A stretch of DNA of 64,000 bases from Ignavibacteria bacterium (lineage in GTDB: Bacteria > Bacteroidota > Ignavibacteria > Kapaibacteriales > UBA4661), in NCBI GenBank assembly GCA_014654705.1, contig JACVZY010000028.1, positions 1-64,000 of the forward strand, given 5' to 3'. A model generated the notes under the pieces. That model was not told where the DNA came from. It did no database searches and was given only the letters and a program-made list of their open reading frames with translations. How positions within the stretch are numbered: the stretch's first letter is position 1; each line of letters opens with the position of its first letter. This document shows positions 15,954 through 24,690 of this stretch, piece by piece. A program made the translations under genes and the position numbers.

Positions 15954-16328
15954 TCAAGAAAAAGTAGGAGAAGAAACGACACGACGACGAGCCGCCGACA
16001 AACGCCCCAACCACGCAGCCGGAGCAAGCGCAACGCCCACAGGCGCAGGAACACCCGAAGGCAAAACCGCAGGAACAGAAACCGACCAGACAGCACCCGC
16101 ACGACGCACCACACAAAACAGCCCAACAAACCGCGCAGCCCGCACCGAAAACGCCCGCGCCGCACCAAACGACGAAAACGAACACTCCGCAACAAAACCC
16201 GACACCGAGCGCACCGACAAACGGAACGAAACGGAAGAACAACCACGCCCAACCAACCAAGCGGAAAGCGAAAACACCGACGGAGCGCGAAGAACGCGAG
16301 AGCCAAAAGGAAAAGAAGAAGAGAGCAT
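15954..16328 (-). CDS. Adenine-free small gene upstream of the SLOG-like gene
   Basis: 124 residues from ATG 16328 to TGA 15954, ending 10 bases before the GTG of the SLOG-like gene. Nearly the same protein is encoded in C (45288-45662), with the same start and a different stop codon. Rich in S, V, F, R and A; no recognisable domain (FSLSAWLVGRGCSSVSFRLS). Three sense-strand adenines lie in 15957-16320: one Thr codon, one Glu codon, and the next only at the start region. Real coding is likely but not proven. Confidence 0.55.
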   Translation of the reverse strand: MLSSSFPFGSRVLRAPSVFSLSAWLVGRGCSSVSFRLSVRSVSGFVAECSFSSFGAARAFSVRAARFVGLFCVVRRAGAVWSVSVPAVLPSGVPAPVGVALAPAAWLGRLSAARRRVVSSPTFS

Positions 16329-16374
16329 AAAAACACCTACAAAAAGAAGTGAAAGAAGAACGAACTGAACACTA

Positions 16375-16405
16375 CAAAGATACGAGAAAGCGCAAAGAAA
16401 AGCAA
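16375..16405 (-). promoter_or_regulatory. Bacteroidota-type promoter of the adenine-free pair
   Basis: On the minus strand TTG (16405-16403), 20 bases, then TATCTTTG (16382-16375), the TAnnTTTG -7 element. It lies ~50 bases before the ATG at 16328. The same arrangement and spacing is present in C at 45709-45739. Confidence 0.75.
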
Positions 16406-16499
16406 GAAAAAAAATACAAAATAGAAAAATAAAAAATACAAAAATACTTGTACACAACCCCAGAAAAAACAAACACACGCACTCCACACTCTGCACCAC

Positions 16500-16765
16500 A
16501 CACCTAACAACAAATGCCATGCTGCCGCAGGCGAAGGCGATAGCAAGCAGCCCCAATACAATCTTTGCCGATGCTTGGGCAGCGCAGCCGCCGAAACAAT
16601 ATGCCGAGCCGCCCGACGCACAACAAGAGCAAGGCACGACGACCGAACAAGATGCAAGGGCGGAGGCTTTGCGACGTGCATTTTACCCTTGCATCTTTTT
16701 TCGGCGACGTGCTATTTTGCCCATGCGGAGGGTGTGCCTTCCTGCCCGGATAGGGCAAAATGAAC
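16500..16765. other. Structured conserved region before the RHH gene
   Basis: A conserved plus-strand frame runs 16519-16770 (83 residues; 84 in C at 45855-46109), but it also spans strong hairpins. GATGCAAGGG and CCCTTGCATC (about 16650-16698) are followed by T6. ATTTTGCCC and GGGCAAAAT enclose a smaller stem at about 16714-16762. The protein-level similarity may simply follow RNA or DNA structure. A regulatory RNA, an origin or a small protein are all possible. Confidence 0.4.
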
Positions 16766-16868
16766 AATAATGCCGATGATTTTGTTTGCAATGATTTGTA
16801 GTGTATATTTGCCGATTATGTAATCAACAAAGATTCCTTTTTACCGACAACAAATCAAGGCATTTCGT

Positions 16869-17093
16869 ATGGCAAAATTAGGTCGGAAACCTCGTTCGGA
16901 AGATGGATCGGTTCGTGTGGTAACGGTTCGTTTAACCGAAGAAGAATTTGCACGATTAACCAAGGAATCGGAAGAGGTAGGCTTGGGCATTTCCCAACTG
17001 ATGCGGTCGCGGTCATTGGACACGCCGGAGACAATCGCCCAAAAGTATCAGGAATTGAAAGAAGCGGTCGCAATGGTTTTGGCAAAGTTTTAG
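16869..17093 (+). CDS. Ribbon-helix-helix DNA-binding protein (MobC/CopG-like)
   Basis: 74 residues. The ribbon is VRVVTVRLTEEEFARLTKES, followed by two helices with GLGISQLMRSRSL. This is the size and pattern of relaxosome accessory or plasmid-copy regulators. It is the last backbone gene before the cargo, next to a GC-rich hairpin block. The homologue in C is 46208-46432. No relaxase was seen, so mobilisation in trans is only a possibility. Confidence 0.75.
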   Translation: MAKLGRKPRSEDGSVRVVTVRLTEEEFARLTKESEEVGLGISQLMRSRSLDTPETIAQKYQELKEAVAMVLAKF

Positions 17094-17113
17094 ACACAGG
17101 ATTGTACTTCCCT

Positions 17114-17191
17114 CTCGGTTCACTGCCGAGGAGAGCGCGGCGAAGGACGCGGAGCAGCCGCGCCCGTAGTCCACGCACCGACAAGGCAAAT
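17114..17191. other. GC-rich hairpin block at the backbone/cargo border (B)
   Basis: CTCGG-TTCACTG-CCGAG forms a hairpin (17114-17130), followed by GC-rich words (GAGAGCGCGGCGAAGGACGC) that can fold again with GCAGCCGCGCCC. The sequence is shared with C (46454-46532), and homology stops at the motif ending GGCAAATC in both. It therefore marks the right edge of the left backbone. It could be an oriT, an origin or a cargo-insertion site. Confidence 0.5.
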
Positions 17192-17236
17192 CTTTTCGCT
17201 TTTACATTGGTTTCTGTCGAGATTTTTTTATTGCAA

Positions 17237-17267
17237 TTGCTTCGCAAGGATTTTTACGCTACTTTTG
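17237..17267 (+). promoter_or_regulatory. Bacteroidota-type promoter at the start of the B cargo
   Basis: TTG (17237-17239), exactly 20 bases, then TACTTTTG (17260-17267). It stands ~45 bases after the end of the backbone homology and directly before the first cargo gene, so it probably drives the metal-efflux operon. Confidence 0.7.
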
Positions 17268-17271
17268 TATC

Positions 17272-17688
17272 GTGTTGCACAAATTTCGTCATATCGCCCG
17301 TCCAATCGTCGCGCTCGTACTTGTTTTGTACAGCGTGTCTATGCTCGTTTGCCTCGACGCGGAATGTCTTCGTGGCGATAACGATGGTTGTACCACCCTT
17401 GTTTCAACATTGCTACAACAAGGCTCGTCGTTTCACCAGAGCGACAATCATGCTTCCTACGGAAACAATGACGGAACGACTGTAATAGCGCAACCCGATT
17501 CGTCAAGCAATCACGAACACCATGAAGGCGACGCTCATCATTGTTCGTGTGTGTGCCATGTTCCCGCATTTGTGCAAGCACTTTCCTTTCCGACCGCAAT
17601 TTTTATCGAACACTCCTATCCTGTGGCAAATCCTCTTGCTGCACATTCTCTTCGTTCCGGTTCGCTCTACCGTCCTCCGATAGCATAA
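17272..17688 (+). CDS. Small exported His/Cys-rich protein of the metal operon
   Basis: 138 residues from a GTG, or shorter from ATG 17341. A hydrophobic N-terminal segment (IVALVLVLYSVSMLVC) is followed by a His-rich stretch and HHCSCVCHVP. Such small periplasmic or membrane-anchored proteins commonly precede heavy-metal efflux genes in Bacteroidota and may bind metal. The GTG lies only 4 bases from the -7 element, so the true start is uncertain. Confidence 0.6.
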   Translation: MLHKFRHIARPIVALVLVLYSVSMLVCLDAECLRGDNDGCTTLVSTLLQQGSSFHQSDNHASYGNNDGTTVIAQPDSSSNHEHHEGDAHHCSCVCHVPAFVQALSFPTAIFIEHSYPVANPLAAHSLRSGSLYRPPIA

Positions 17689-17766
17689 CGCTTCCTTATC
17701 GTTGAATTCATGCTACTTCATTCCGAATGTAGCACTAATCCTCGTTTTATTTTCTCAAGGAAGATT

Positions 17767-18801
17767 ATGCTTGCTTCTGCTCTCTCGGCGTTTGCTGCCG
17801 CGAGTTTCTTATCATTTGCTCCCTGTAACACTAATACTGTCAGCGATTCTCTCGAAAAAAAAGATGATGCGCCACTGGATTCTCTACGGCAAACCACTGA
17901 TTCTTGCCGTTACACAGTGCAAGAATTTACCTACGCCGATACACGTGCTTATACCATTGATGGTACAATGCCGCGACGCACCACCGAATGGCAGCTTGTT
18001 CCGACGATAATAACAAGCGGCGTGTATACTTCACTTGTTGCAGGACTTCACATTTACCAATCGCAAAAGGTGTGGGCGGATAAAGCCTCATTCCGCATTC
18101 TTGATGACTTTGATGTGGATTTACTCGCCGATAAAGGCGGGCATTTCTTGGCAGGATACACCATGTCAAAGTTTTCAGCCGACGCACTGATGGCATCGGG
18201 CGTAAGTAGAAATGATGCGATGTTGGGTGGAATGGCAATGGGCTTCGGCTATCAACTCTATGTCGAAATCATGGATGGTTTCGGAAAAAATTGGGGCTTC
18301 TCGCCGACTGATGTTCTCTTCAATGGTATTGGTGCAGGATTGTTCATTGCACAGCACTACGCGCCTGTGTTACAAAATTTTACCCCCAAAGCAACATTCT
18401 TCCCTGCACCGTGGTTTGGCGAAAAAAAGCGTTTTTATGCTACCGATATTTGGGTAGATGATTACAGCGCATGGACGTGGTGGGTGTCGGTGAATGTTCA
18501 CAATCTTCTGCCGGAAACAATACAACCTTACTATCCTTCATGGCTGAATATCGCCGTTGGCTACACTGCCCGCAACTTGGATTGGGATGATGCCACGCGC
18601 CGCATTATCATTTCTTTGGATTACGACTTGACAAAAATTCTTCCCGAAGGCGGGGCGTTTTGGAATTGGATTAGGCAGTATGTCAATCTGATAAAACTAC
18701 CTGCGCCTGCCATTGAGTTTACGCTATCGCCGTCGTGGGGATATGTTCGCCCACCACGCTTCTATCTATTGTTTCCGTTCAAAATCGGTGCAACGCCGTA
18801 G
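17767..18801 (+). CDS. DUF2279 envelope protein
   Basis: 344 residues from ATG 17767, chosen for its AAGGAAG ribosome-binding site and a following signal-like segment. The body has the DUF2279 pattern: DKGGHFLAGYTMSKFSADAL, MAMGFGYQLYVEIMDGFGKNWGFSPTDV split by short turns, and an aromatic C-terminal half likely in the outer membrane. Function is not established. Here it is in line with the CzcA pump gene, which starts 38 bases later. Confidence 0.7.
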   Translation: MLASALSAFAAASFLSFAPCNTNTVSDSLEKKDDAPLDSLRQTTDSCRYTVQEFTYADTRAYTIDGTMPRRTTEWQLVPTIITSGVYTSLVAGLHIYQSQKVWADKASFRILDDFDVDLLADKGGHFLAGYTMSKFSADALMASGVSRNDAMLGGMAMGFGYQLYVEIMDGFGKNWGFSPTDVLFNGIGAGLFIAQHYAPVLQNFTPKATFFPAPWFGEKKRFYATDIWVDDYSAWTWWVSVNVHNLLPETIQPYYPSWLNIAVGYTARNLDWDDATRRIIISLDYDLTKILPEGGAFWNWIRQYVNLIKLPAPAIEFTLSPSWGYVRPPRFYLLFPFKIGATP

Positions 18802-18839
18802 GCAATCAACTATCAATCTATTTTCATAAACAAATTACT

Positions 18840-21800
18840 ATGCTTGACCGTATCATTCTTTTTTCCATTCGCAACAAGCTCATTATTGCGATGCTCACGC
18901 TGGCACTCGTAGCGTGGGGAACGTATTCTATTACGCAACTTCCCATAGATGCTGTGCCGGATATTACCAACAACCAAGTCCAAATCATCACGCGCAGTCC
19001 CTCGCTCGCGCCGCCGGAGGTGGAACGCCTTATCACCTTCCCTATCGAAATTGCTCTTTCTTCCATTCCATACCGCACCGAAATTCGCTCCATTTCACGT
19101 TTCGGGCTGTCGGTGGTAACGATTGTATTCGAGGAGCATATTGATATTTATTGGGCGCGGCAGCGAGTTTCCGAGCGCATGAAAGAAGCCGAAAGTCAGA
19201 TACCAAGCGGCATCGGCAAACCCGAACTTGCGCCCGTCAGTACCGGTTTAGGGGAAATTTACCAGTACGTCCTTCGCGCAAAAAGTGGTTTCGAGGCAAA
19301 ATTTACCCCTATGGAACTACGCTCCGTCCAAGATTGGATCGTGCGTCGCCAACTTCTTGGTACCCAAGGTGTAGCGGATGTAAGCAGCTTCGGCGGTTTT
19401 TTGAAACAATACGAAATTGCGCTCGACCCCGACCGCCTCCGCGCTATGAACATTAGTACGCAAGAGGTATTCACCGCATTAGAAGAGAATAATCAAAACT
19501 CCGGCGGCGCGTACATTGACAACAAACCGCAAGCCTACTCCATTCGCACCGAAGGCTTGGCAAAAAATACCGACGACATCGCCAAAATTGTGGTCAAAAC
19601 TCGTGCGGACGGCATCCCCATTCTCATCCGCGATGTGGCAACCGTCCAACTTGGGAGTGCAATCCGCTACGGTGCAATGACCCGTACCGCACCGAACGAG
19701 ACAAGTGGCGAAGTCGTTGGTGGTATCGTGATGATGCTCAAAGGAGAAAATTCCTCAAAGGTCATTGCAAACGTGAAAGAGCGCATCGAAACGATTTCCG
19801 CAAGCCTTCCCGAAGGCGTTGAAATTGTGCCGTATCTTGACCGCACCAAATTGGTATTTAATGCCATCAAAACCGTCATCACCAATCTTGCCGAAGGCGC
19901 ACTTATCGTGATTTTCGTGTTGGTGGTGTTCTTGGGCAATGTTCGTGCGGGCTTGGTGGTTGCCTCCGCGATTCCTCTGTCGCTGCTCTTTGCCATTTCG
20001 CTGATGAATGTTTTTGGTGTGTCGGGCAATCTTATGTCGCTGGGAGCGATTGACTTTGGTATTATCGTGGACGGCGCGGTGATTATCGTGGAAGCCACGC
20101 TGCATCACTTCCACGAGCACAAAATCACCCACCGCATGACACAAACCGAAATGGATGCCGAAGTGTATGATGCTGCTTCAAAAATTCGCTCTTCCGCAGC
20201 GTTTGGCGAAATCATCATCCTTATTGTGTATTTGCCGATTTTGGCACTCGTAGGCGTGGAAGGCAAAATGTTTCGCCCAATGGCTGAGACGGTTTCCTTT
20301 GCCATTTTGGGCGCATTTATCCTTTCGCTCACCTATATTCCGATGATGTCCGCTCTCTTTTTGAGCAAAGAACCTTCTACCAAAGAAACACTCTCCGACC
20401 GCATGATGTCAGCATTGCAGCGTGTGTACGAACCTGTCTTGCGCTGGGCGTTGCGGCAAAAAATTGTTGTGGTCGGTGTGTCGTTGGCGATGCTAACGGG
20501 CGCACTTGTGCTATTTCTTTCAATGGGCGGTGAATTTATTCCAACGCTCGACGAAGGCGATTTTGCCGTCGGGGTGCGCGTGATGACAGGTTCATCGCTT
20601 TCGCACAGTGTGGAAACGGCTATCAAGGTTGGCGAAACATTGATGAAGCGGTTTCCCGAAGTGGAACAAACGGTTGGGCGCATCGGCGCAAGTGAAATTC
20701 CCACCGACCCTATGCCCGTCGAAGCAACGGATTTGATGGTAATTTTGAAACCGCACAGCGAGTGGAAAACAGCACATACCCGCGAAGAACTGGCGGAAAA
20801 AATGCAGGAAGTCTTGGAAACCATTCCGGGTGCGGAATACGAGTTTTTGCAGCCAATTCAAATGCGCTTTAACGAACTTATCAGTGGTGCGCGGCAGGAT
20901 GTGGTGGTAAAGATTTTTGGCGAAAATATGGACGTGCTGGCGGAACAAGCCACAAAAATTGGCGCAATCGCAGGAAAAATTCAAGGAGCGCAAGATATTT
21001 ACGTCGAGCGTGTGTCGGGCTTGCCGCAAATCATTGTGCGCCCCGACCGCGACGCGCTTGCCCGCTTCGGCGTGTCCGTGAATGCCGTCAATGGTGCTGT
21101 TCGTACAGCGTTTGCGGGCGAATCTGCGGGACTTATCTATGAAAACGAACAACGCTACGACCTCGTTGTACGGCTCGACACCGCAAACCGTCGCAGCATT
21201 GAAGATGTTCAACGTTTGCTTATTGCTACGCCCGCAGGCAACACGGTTCCGCTTTCCGAACTTGCCGACGTGCGCTTTGAACTCGGACCCAACCAAGTGC
21301 AACGCGAGGACGCAAAACGGCGTATTATGGTCGGCTTCAACGTCCGCAACCGCGACGTAGAAAGTATTGTTGCTGAACTGCGTGGAAAAATTCAAGCGCA
21401 AGTGAAGCTGCCTACGGGCTATTTCATACACTACGGCGGCAGTTTTGAAAACCTCATTGAAGCAAAAAAACGTTTGTCCATTGCCGTACCGATTGCCCTC
21501 TTACTCATTTTCACGCTGTTATATTTTACGTTTCGTTCGGTCAAGTTTGGATTGCTCATTTTTACAGCGATTCCGCTCTCCGCCATTGGTGGTGTAGTGG
21601 CGTTGTGGTTGCGCGGGATGCCGTTTTCGATTTCGGCGGGCATTGGCTTTATCGCGCTCTTTGGCGTGGCGGTGCTGAACGGCATTGTCCTTGTGGGATA
21701 CTTTAATCGTCTCAAAGCTGAAGGTATGACCGACCTCCGCGAAATTGTCCTCAAGGGAACACGAGTGCGCCTGCGTCCTGTCTTGATGACGGCGGCAGTC

Positions 21801-23282
21801 GCTTCGCTCGGCTTTTTGCCAATGGCGATTTCTACGTCGTCGGGTGCAGAAGTTCAGAAACCGCTTGCAACAGTGGTCATCGGTGGTTTGGTATCGGCAA
21901 CACTACTCACGCTTATTGTGCTGCCTGTGCTGTATATCCTTGTGGAAACGTGGTCGGAGCGTCGGGACAAAAAACGTTCCGAACAAGATTCCGATAACAA
22001 AACACCGCTTCAAACGGGCGGCGAAACGGCATTGATTATTCTCGTGTTGTTCTTTTGCGGAACATCTGCTTTTGCACAAGCATCACCGCAAAGCTCATTA
22101 CCGCAAAACTCATCACCGCAAGCAATCTCGCTGGAGCAAGCAATCGAAACTGCTCTGAAGCGCAACCCTACGCTGCAAACGGGACGGACGGAAATTGAGC
22201 TGCAACGCGCCTTGAAGCGCACGGCAACGGACATCGGCAAAACAAATGTATCGCTTCAGCTTGGGCAGTACAACAGTTTCGCACAAGACAATAACCTCAC
22301 TATTTCGCAAACAATTCCTTTCCCCACCGTCTTCACAAGCCAAGCCGCTTTCGGCGAGGCTCAGATTCACGGTGCGGAATTGAAATTTGCCACGACACGC
22401 AATGAACTCGTTTTTGCGGTGAAGTCAGCGTTTTATCAGCTTGCGGTGCTGTCGGAGCGGGAACGGCTCTTGCGTGAGCAAGATAGCCTCCTTGCTGCGT
22501 TTGCCAAAGCCGCCGCAAAACGCTACACCACAGGCGAGACCACGCAGCTTGAGGCAGGGGTTGCCGCGCTCCAAGCCTCCGAAATCACTGCCACACTTGC
22601 TCAAACCCGCGCCGATATGCTCTCGGCGCAAACGCAGCTTCAAACCGTGCTTGCCACGGGCGCACCCGTACAAATTCTTGCACCCGCATCGCTCAAGCGT
22701 TCATTGCAAATGCCGACCGACACCACGACGTTTACTCGCAACCCGCTCTACGCCTTTGTGAAGCAGCAAATCGCTATTGCACAAGCTGCGCAATCAGTGG
22801 AAGCCGCACGGGTACTGCCCGACATTAGCATTGGCTATTTTTCGCAAACGCTCATCGGGACGCAGGAAGGAAGCCGTGTGTTTGGCTCAAGCGACCGTTT
22901 TTCGGGAGTGCAGCTTGGTATTGCGCTGCCACTCTGGTTTGTGCCGCAGCTTGCAAAAGTGGAAGCCGCCGAACTTGCCGCCGATATTGCCCGCACAAAT
23001 GCGGAGGCATATCGTGTACAACTTTCGGGCGAATACGCCAAAGCAGTGCAGCAGTTTGTGAAATACAAAACAAACGTGGATTACTACGAGCAAAACGCTT
23101 TGCCGCAAGCGGCACAAGTGCAAAAGACAGCGCAACAACTCTATGAGCGTGGCGAAATAGGCTATCTGGAATACTCGCAAAGTCTCGCCCGTGTGCTTGC
23201 CGTGAAAACGAACTATGTGGAATCGGTCGCCGCGTACAACCACGCTGTTCTCACGCTGGAATTGCTTGCGGGCATTGAATAA
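18840..23282 (+). CDS. czcA: CzcA/CusA-type RND metal pump fused to a TolC-type channel
   Basis: 1480 residues. Residues ~1-1050 are a heavy-metal-efflux RND transporter with two 6-helix blocks and the family signature DFGIIVDGAVIIVE near residue 403, the form typical of CzcA (divalent Zn/Co/Cd) rather than CusA. Residues ~1060-1480 begin with an internal signal-like helix (LIILVLFFCGTSAFAQ) and form an outer-membrane efflux protein (LEQAIETALKRNP). The pump and channel are therefore translated as one chain. The start follows homology (MLDRIILFSIRNK). Confidence 0.9.
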   Translation: MLDRIILFSIRNKLIIAMLTLALVAWGTYSITQLPIDAVPDITNNQVQIITRSPSLAPPEVERLITFPIEIALSSIPYRTEIRSISRFGLSVVTIVFEEHIDIYWARQRVSERMKEAESQIPSGIGKPELAPVSTGLGEIYQYVLRAKSGFEAKFTPMELRSVQDWIVRRQLLGTQGVADVSSFGGFLKQYEIALDPDRLRAMNISTQEVFTALEENNQNSGGAYIDNKPQAYSIRTEGLAKNTDDIAKIVVKTRADGIPILIRDVATVQLGSAIRYGAMTRTAPNETSGEVVGGIVMMLKGENSSKVIANVKERIETISASLPEGVEIVPYLDRTKLVFNAIKTVITNLAEGALIVIFVLVVFLGNVRAGLVVASAIPLSLLFAISLMNVFGVSGNLMSLGAIDFGIIVDGAVIIVEATLHHFHEHKITHRMTQTEMDAEVYDAASKIRSSAAFGEIIILIVYLPILALVGVEGKMFRPMAETVSFAILGAFILSLTYIPMMSALFLSKEPSTKETLSDRMMSALQRVYEPVLRWALRQKIVVVGVSLAMLTGALVLFLSMGGEFIPTLDEGDFAVGVRVMTGSSLSHSVETAIKVGETLMKRFPEVEQTVGRIGASEIPTDPMPVEATDLMVILKPHSEWKTAHTREELAEKMQEVLETIPGAEYEFLQPIQMRFNELISGARQDVVVKIFGENMDVLAEQATKIGAIAGKIQGAQDIYVERVSGLPQIIVRPDRDALARFGVSVNAVNGAVRTAFAGESAGLIYENEQRYDLVVRLDTANRRSIEDVQRLLIATPAGNTVPLSELADVRFELGPNQVQREDAKRRIMVGFNVRNRDVESIVAELRGKIQAQVKLPTGYFIHYGGSFENLIEAKKRLSIAVPIALLLIFTLLYFTFRSVKFGLLIFTAIPLSAIGGVVALWLRGMPFSISAGIGFIALFGVAVLNGIVLVGYFNRLKAEGMTDLREIVLKGTRVRLRPVLMTAAVASLGFLPMAISTSSGAEVQKPLATVVIGGLVSATLLTLIVLPVLYILVETWSERRDKKRSEQDSDNKTPLQTGGETALIILVLFFCGTSAFAQASPQSSLPQNSSPQAISLEQAIETALKRNPTLQTGRTEIELQRALKRTATDIGKTNVSLQLGQYNSFAQDNNLTISQTIPFPTVFTSQAAFGEAQIHGAELKFATTRNELVFAVKSAFYQLAVLSERERLLREQDSLLAAFAKAAAKRYTTGETTQLEAGVAALQASEITATLAQTRADMLSAQTQLQTVLATGAPVQILAPASLKRSLQMPTDTTTFTRNPLYAFVKQQIAIAQAAQSVEAARVLPDISIGYFSQTLIGTQEGSRVFGSSDRFSGVQLGIALPLWFVPQLAKVEAAELAADIARTNAEAYRVQLSGEYAKAVQQFVKYKTNVDYYEQNALPQAAQVQKTAQQLYERGEIGYLEYSQSLARVLAVKTNYVESVAAYNHAVLTLELLAGIE

Positions 23283-23316
23283 CACACAACTCAACCATCA
23301 TTTTCATTTTGACACT

Positions 23317-24615
23317 ATGAACCCATTTATCAAACTCTCGCTTTCCTGCATCTTTGCTGCCACGCTTCTTGCTTCTTGCGGAAAAAAGGATGCACCCGCA
23401 GAAAAACCAACAGAAGAACACGCTCACGAAGAACACGCCGCTACCGTTGAATTTACAGCCGACCAATACGCAATGGCGGGCATCGAACTTGGCGCAGTGG
23501 AAACCAAAAATCTCAGTAGCGTTGTGAAAGTAAACGGTATGCTCGATGCGCCGCCGCAAAATGTGGTGTCCATGTCGCCGCGCATCGGTGGCTATATTCG
23601 CTCTACGCCGCTTTTGCAAGGGCTTCGTGTTCGCAAAGGGCAAACTCTCGCCGTGCTGGAACATCAAGACGTGGCAACACTTCAGCAGGAATTTTTAGAA
23701 ACGCGAAGCCGCTTGGAATTTGCTGAAGCAGAATTTAAGCGACAAGAGGCACTGCAAAAAGAAAACATCAATGCCGTAAAAACCTTTCAGCAAAGCTCAA
23801 GCGACTACAAAAGCCTGCAATCCCGCTTTGCCGCCTTGAAGCAACGCCTCGCGCTTATCGGTGTGAATGGCGACAAACTCCGCGACAATGACGTGAGCGC
23901 GACATATAGCATCACCTCGCCGATAGACGGCTATGTGGCGGAGGTGAACGTAACGCTTGGGCAGTTTGTGTCGCCCAATGATGTTGTGTGCCGCATCATC
24001 AATACCTCGCACGTTCACGCTGAATTGACGGTATTTGAGCGCGATGCACCGAAGTTGCGTGAAGGTCAGCGTGTGCGCTTTACGCTGGTGAACGAAACCG
24101 AAGAACGCACGGCAAAGGTGTATTTGATTGGACGGGAAATCACGAAAGAGCGCACCGTGCGTGTTCATGCTCATTTGGACAAAGACGACGGGCGACTTTT
24201 GCCAAATACTGCACTGAAAGCACTTATTGAACTTGGCGAGCAGTCTGTTCCCGCCGTACCGAATGCCGCATTGGTCAGCGCAGATGGCAAGGATTATCTT
24301 TTTGTTCTCGCCGAAGAGCACCATCACGAGGACGGAGAAAAACACGAGCCAAACGAAAAAGAAGCCGCACACAACGATACCGACCATAAAGAAGGTGAAG
24401 CAAAAAGCGACGAACACCATGAAGAACACGAACACGGTAAACGCTTTACGTTCCAAATGGTCGAAGTGAAGCGCGGCGCATCGGCGGGCGGTTTTACGGA
24501 AGTGCTGTTACCGGAAAATTTCAATCGCACAGCGACAAAAATTGTCGTCAAAGGCACGTACTCACTTCTTTCGCAGATGAAATCGGGCGAAGGTGGCGAT
24601 GAACATGGGCATTAG
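23317..24615 (+). CDS. czcB: CzcB/CusB-type periplasmic adaptor (lipoprotein)
   Basis: 432 residues. A lipoprotein signal (LSCIFAATLLASC) precedes two barrel-sandwich halves (VNGMLDAPPQNVVSMSPRIG, SPIDGYVAEVNVTLGQFVSP) around a coiled-coil hairpin. His-rich acidic stretches occur after the signal (EEHAHEEH) and near residues 330-375 (HHHEDGEKHE and on), probably metal-binding. It completes the tripartite pump with the upstream fused CzcA-TolC chain, 34 bases away. Confidence 0.9.
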   Translation: MNPFIKLSLSCIFAATLLASCGKKDAPAEKPTEEHAHEEHAATVEFTADQYAMAGIELGAVETKNLSSVVKVNGMLDAPPQNVVSMSPRIGGYIRSTPLLQGLRVRKGQTLAVLEHQDVATLQQEFLETRSRLEFAEAEFKRQEALQKENINAVKTFQQSSSDYKSLQSRFAALKQRLALIGVNGDKLRDNDVSATYSITSPIDGYVAEVNVTLGQFVSPNDVVCRIINTSHVHAELTVFERDAPKLREGQRVRFTLVNETEERTAKVYLIGREITKERTVRVHAHLDKDDGRLLPNTALKALIELGEQSVPAVPNAALVSADGKDYLFVLAEEHHHEDGEKHEPNEKEAAHNDTDHKEGEAKSDEHHEEHEHGKRFTFQMVEVKRGASAGGFTEVLLPENFNRTATKIVVKGTYSLLSQMKSGEGGDEHGH

Positions 24616-24690
24616 ACATGCCTACGTTCGGATTACCCATAATTTTTTATTTCTTCACGGACAATGTAAACTTACAAGGACATTTCAATC

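Noticed and set aside
15395-16500. Diversity-generating retroelement as the cause of adenine loss
   Set aside because: DGRs change adenines, but no reverse transcriptase, template repeat or accessory gene is visible, and the two copies are conserved rather than diversified.
15258-16637. Several long minus-strand frames of 150-311 codons
   Set aside because: They arise because no A is present on the strand. Only the two frames conserved in both copies with matching starts and stops were kept.
20592-21431. 279-codon frame antisense to the CzcA gene
   Set aside because: Shadow of a strongly supported RND pump gene, with no motif of its own.
23797-24456. 219-codon frame antisense to the CzcB gene
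   Set aside because: Its Phe/Val-rich sequence is the complement of the His/Glu-rich metal-binding loops of CzcB.
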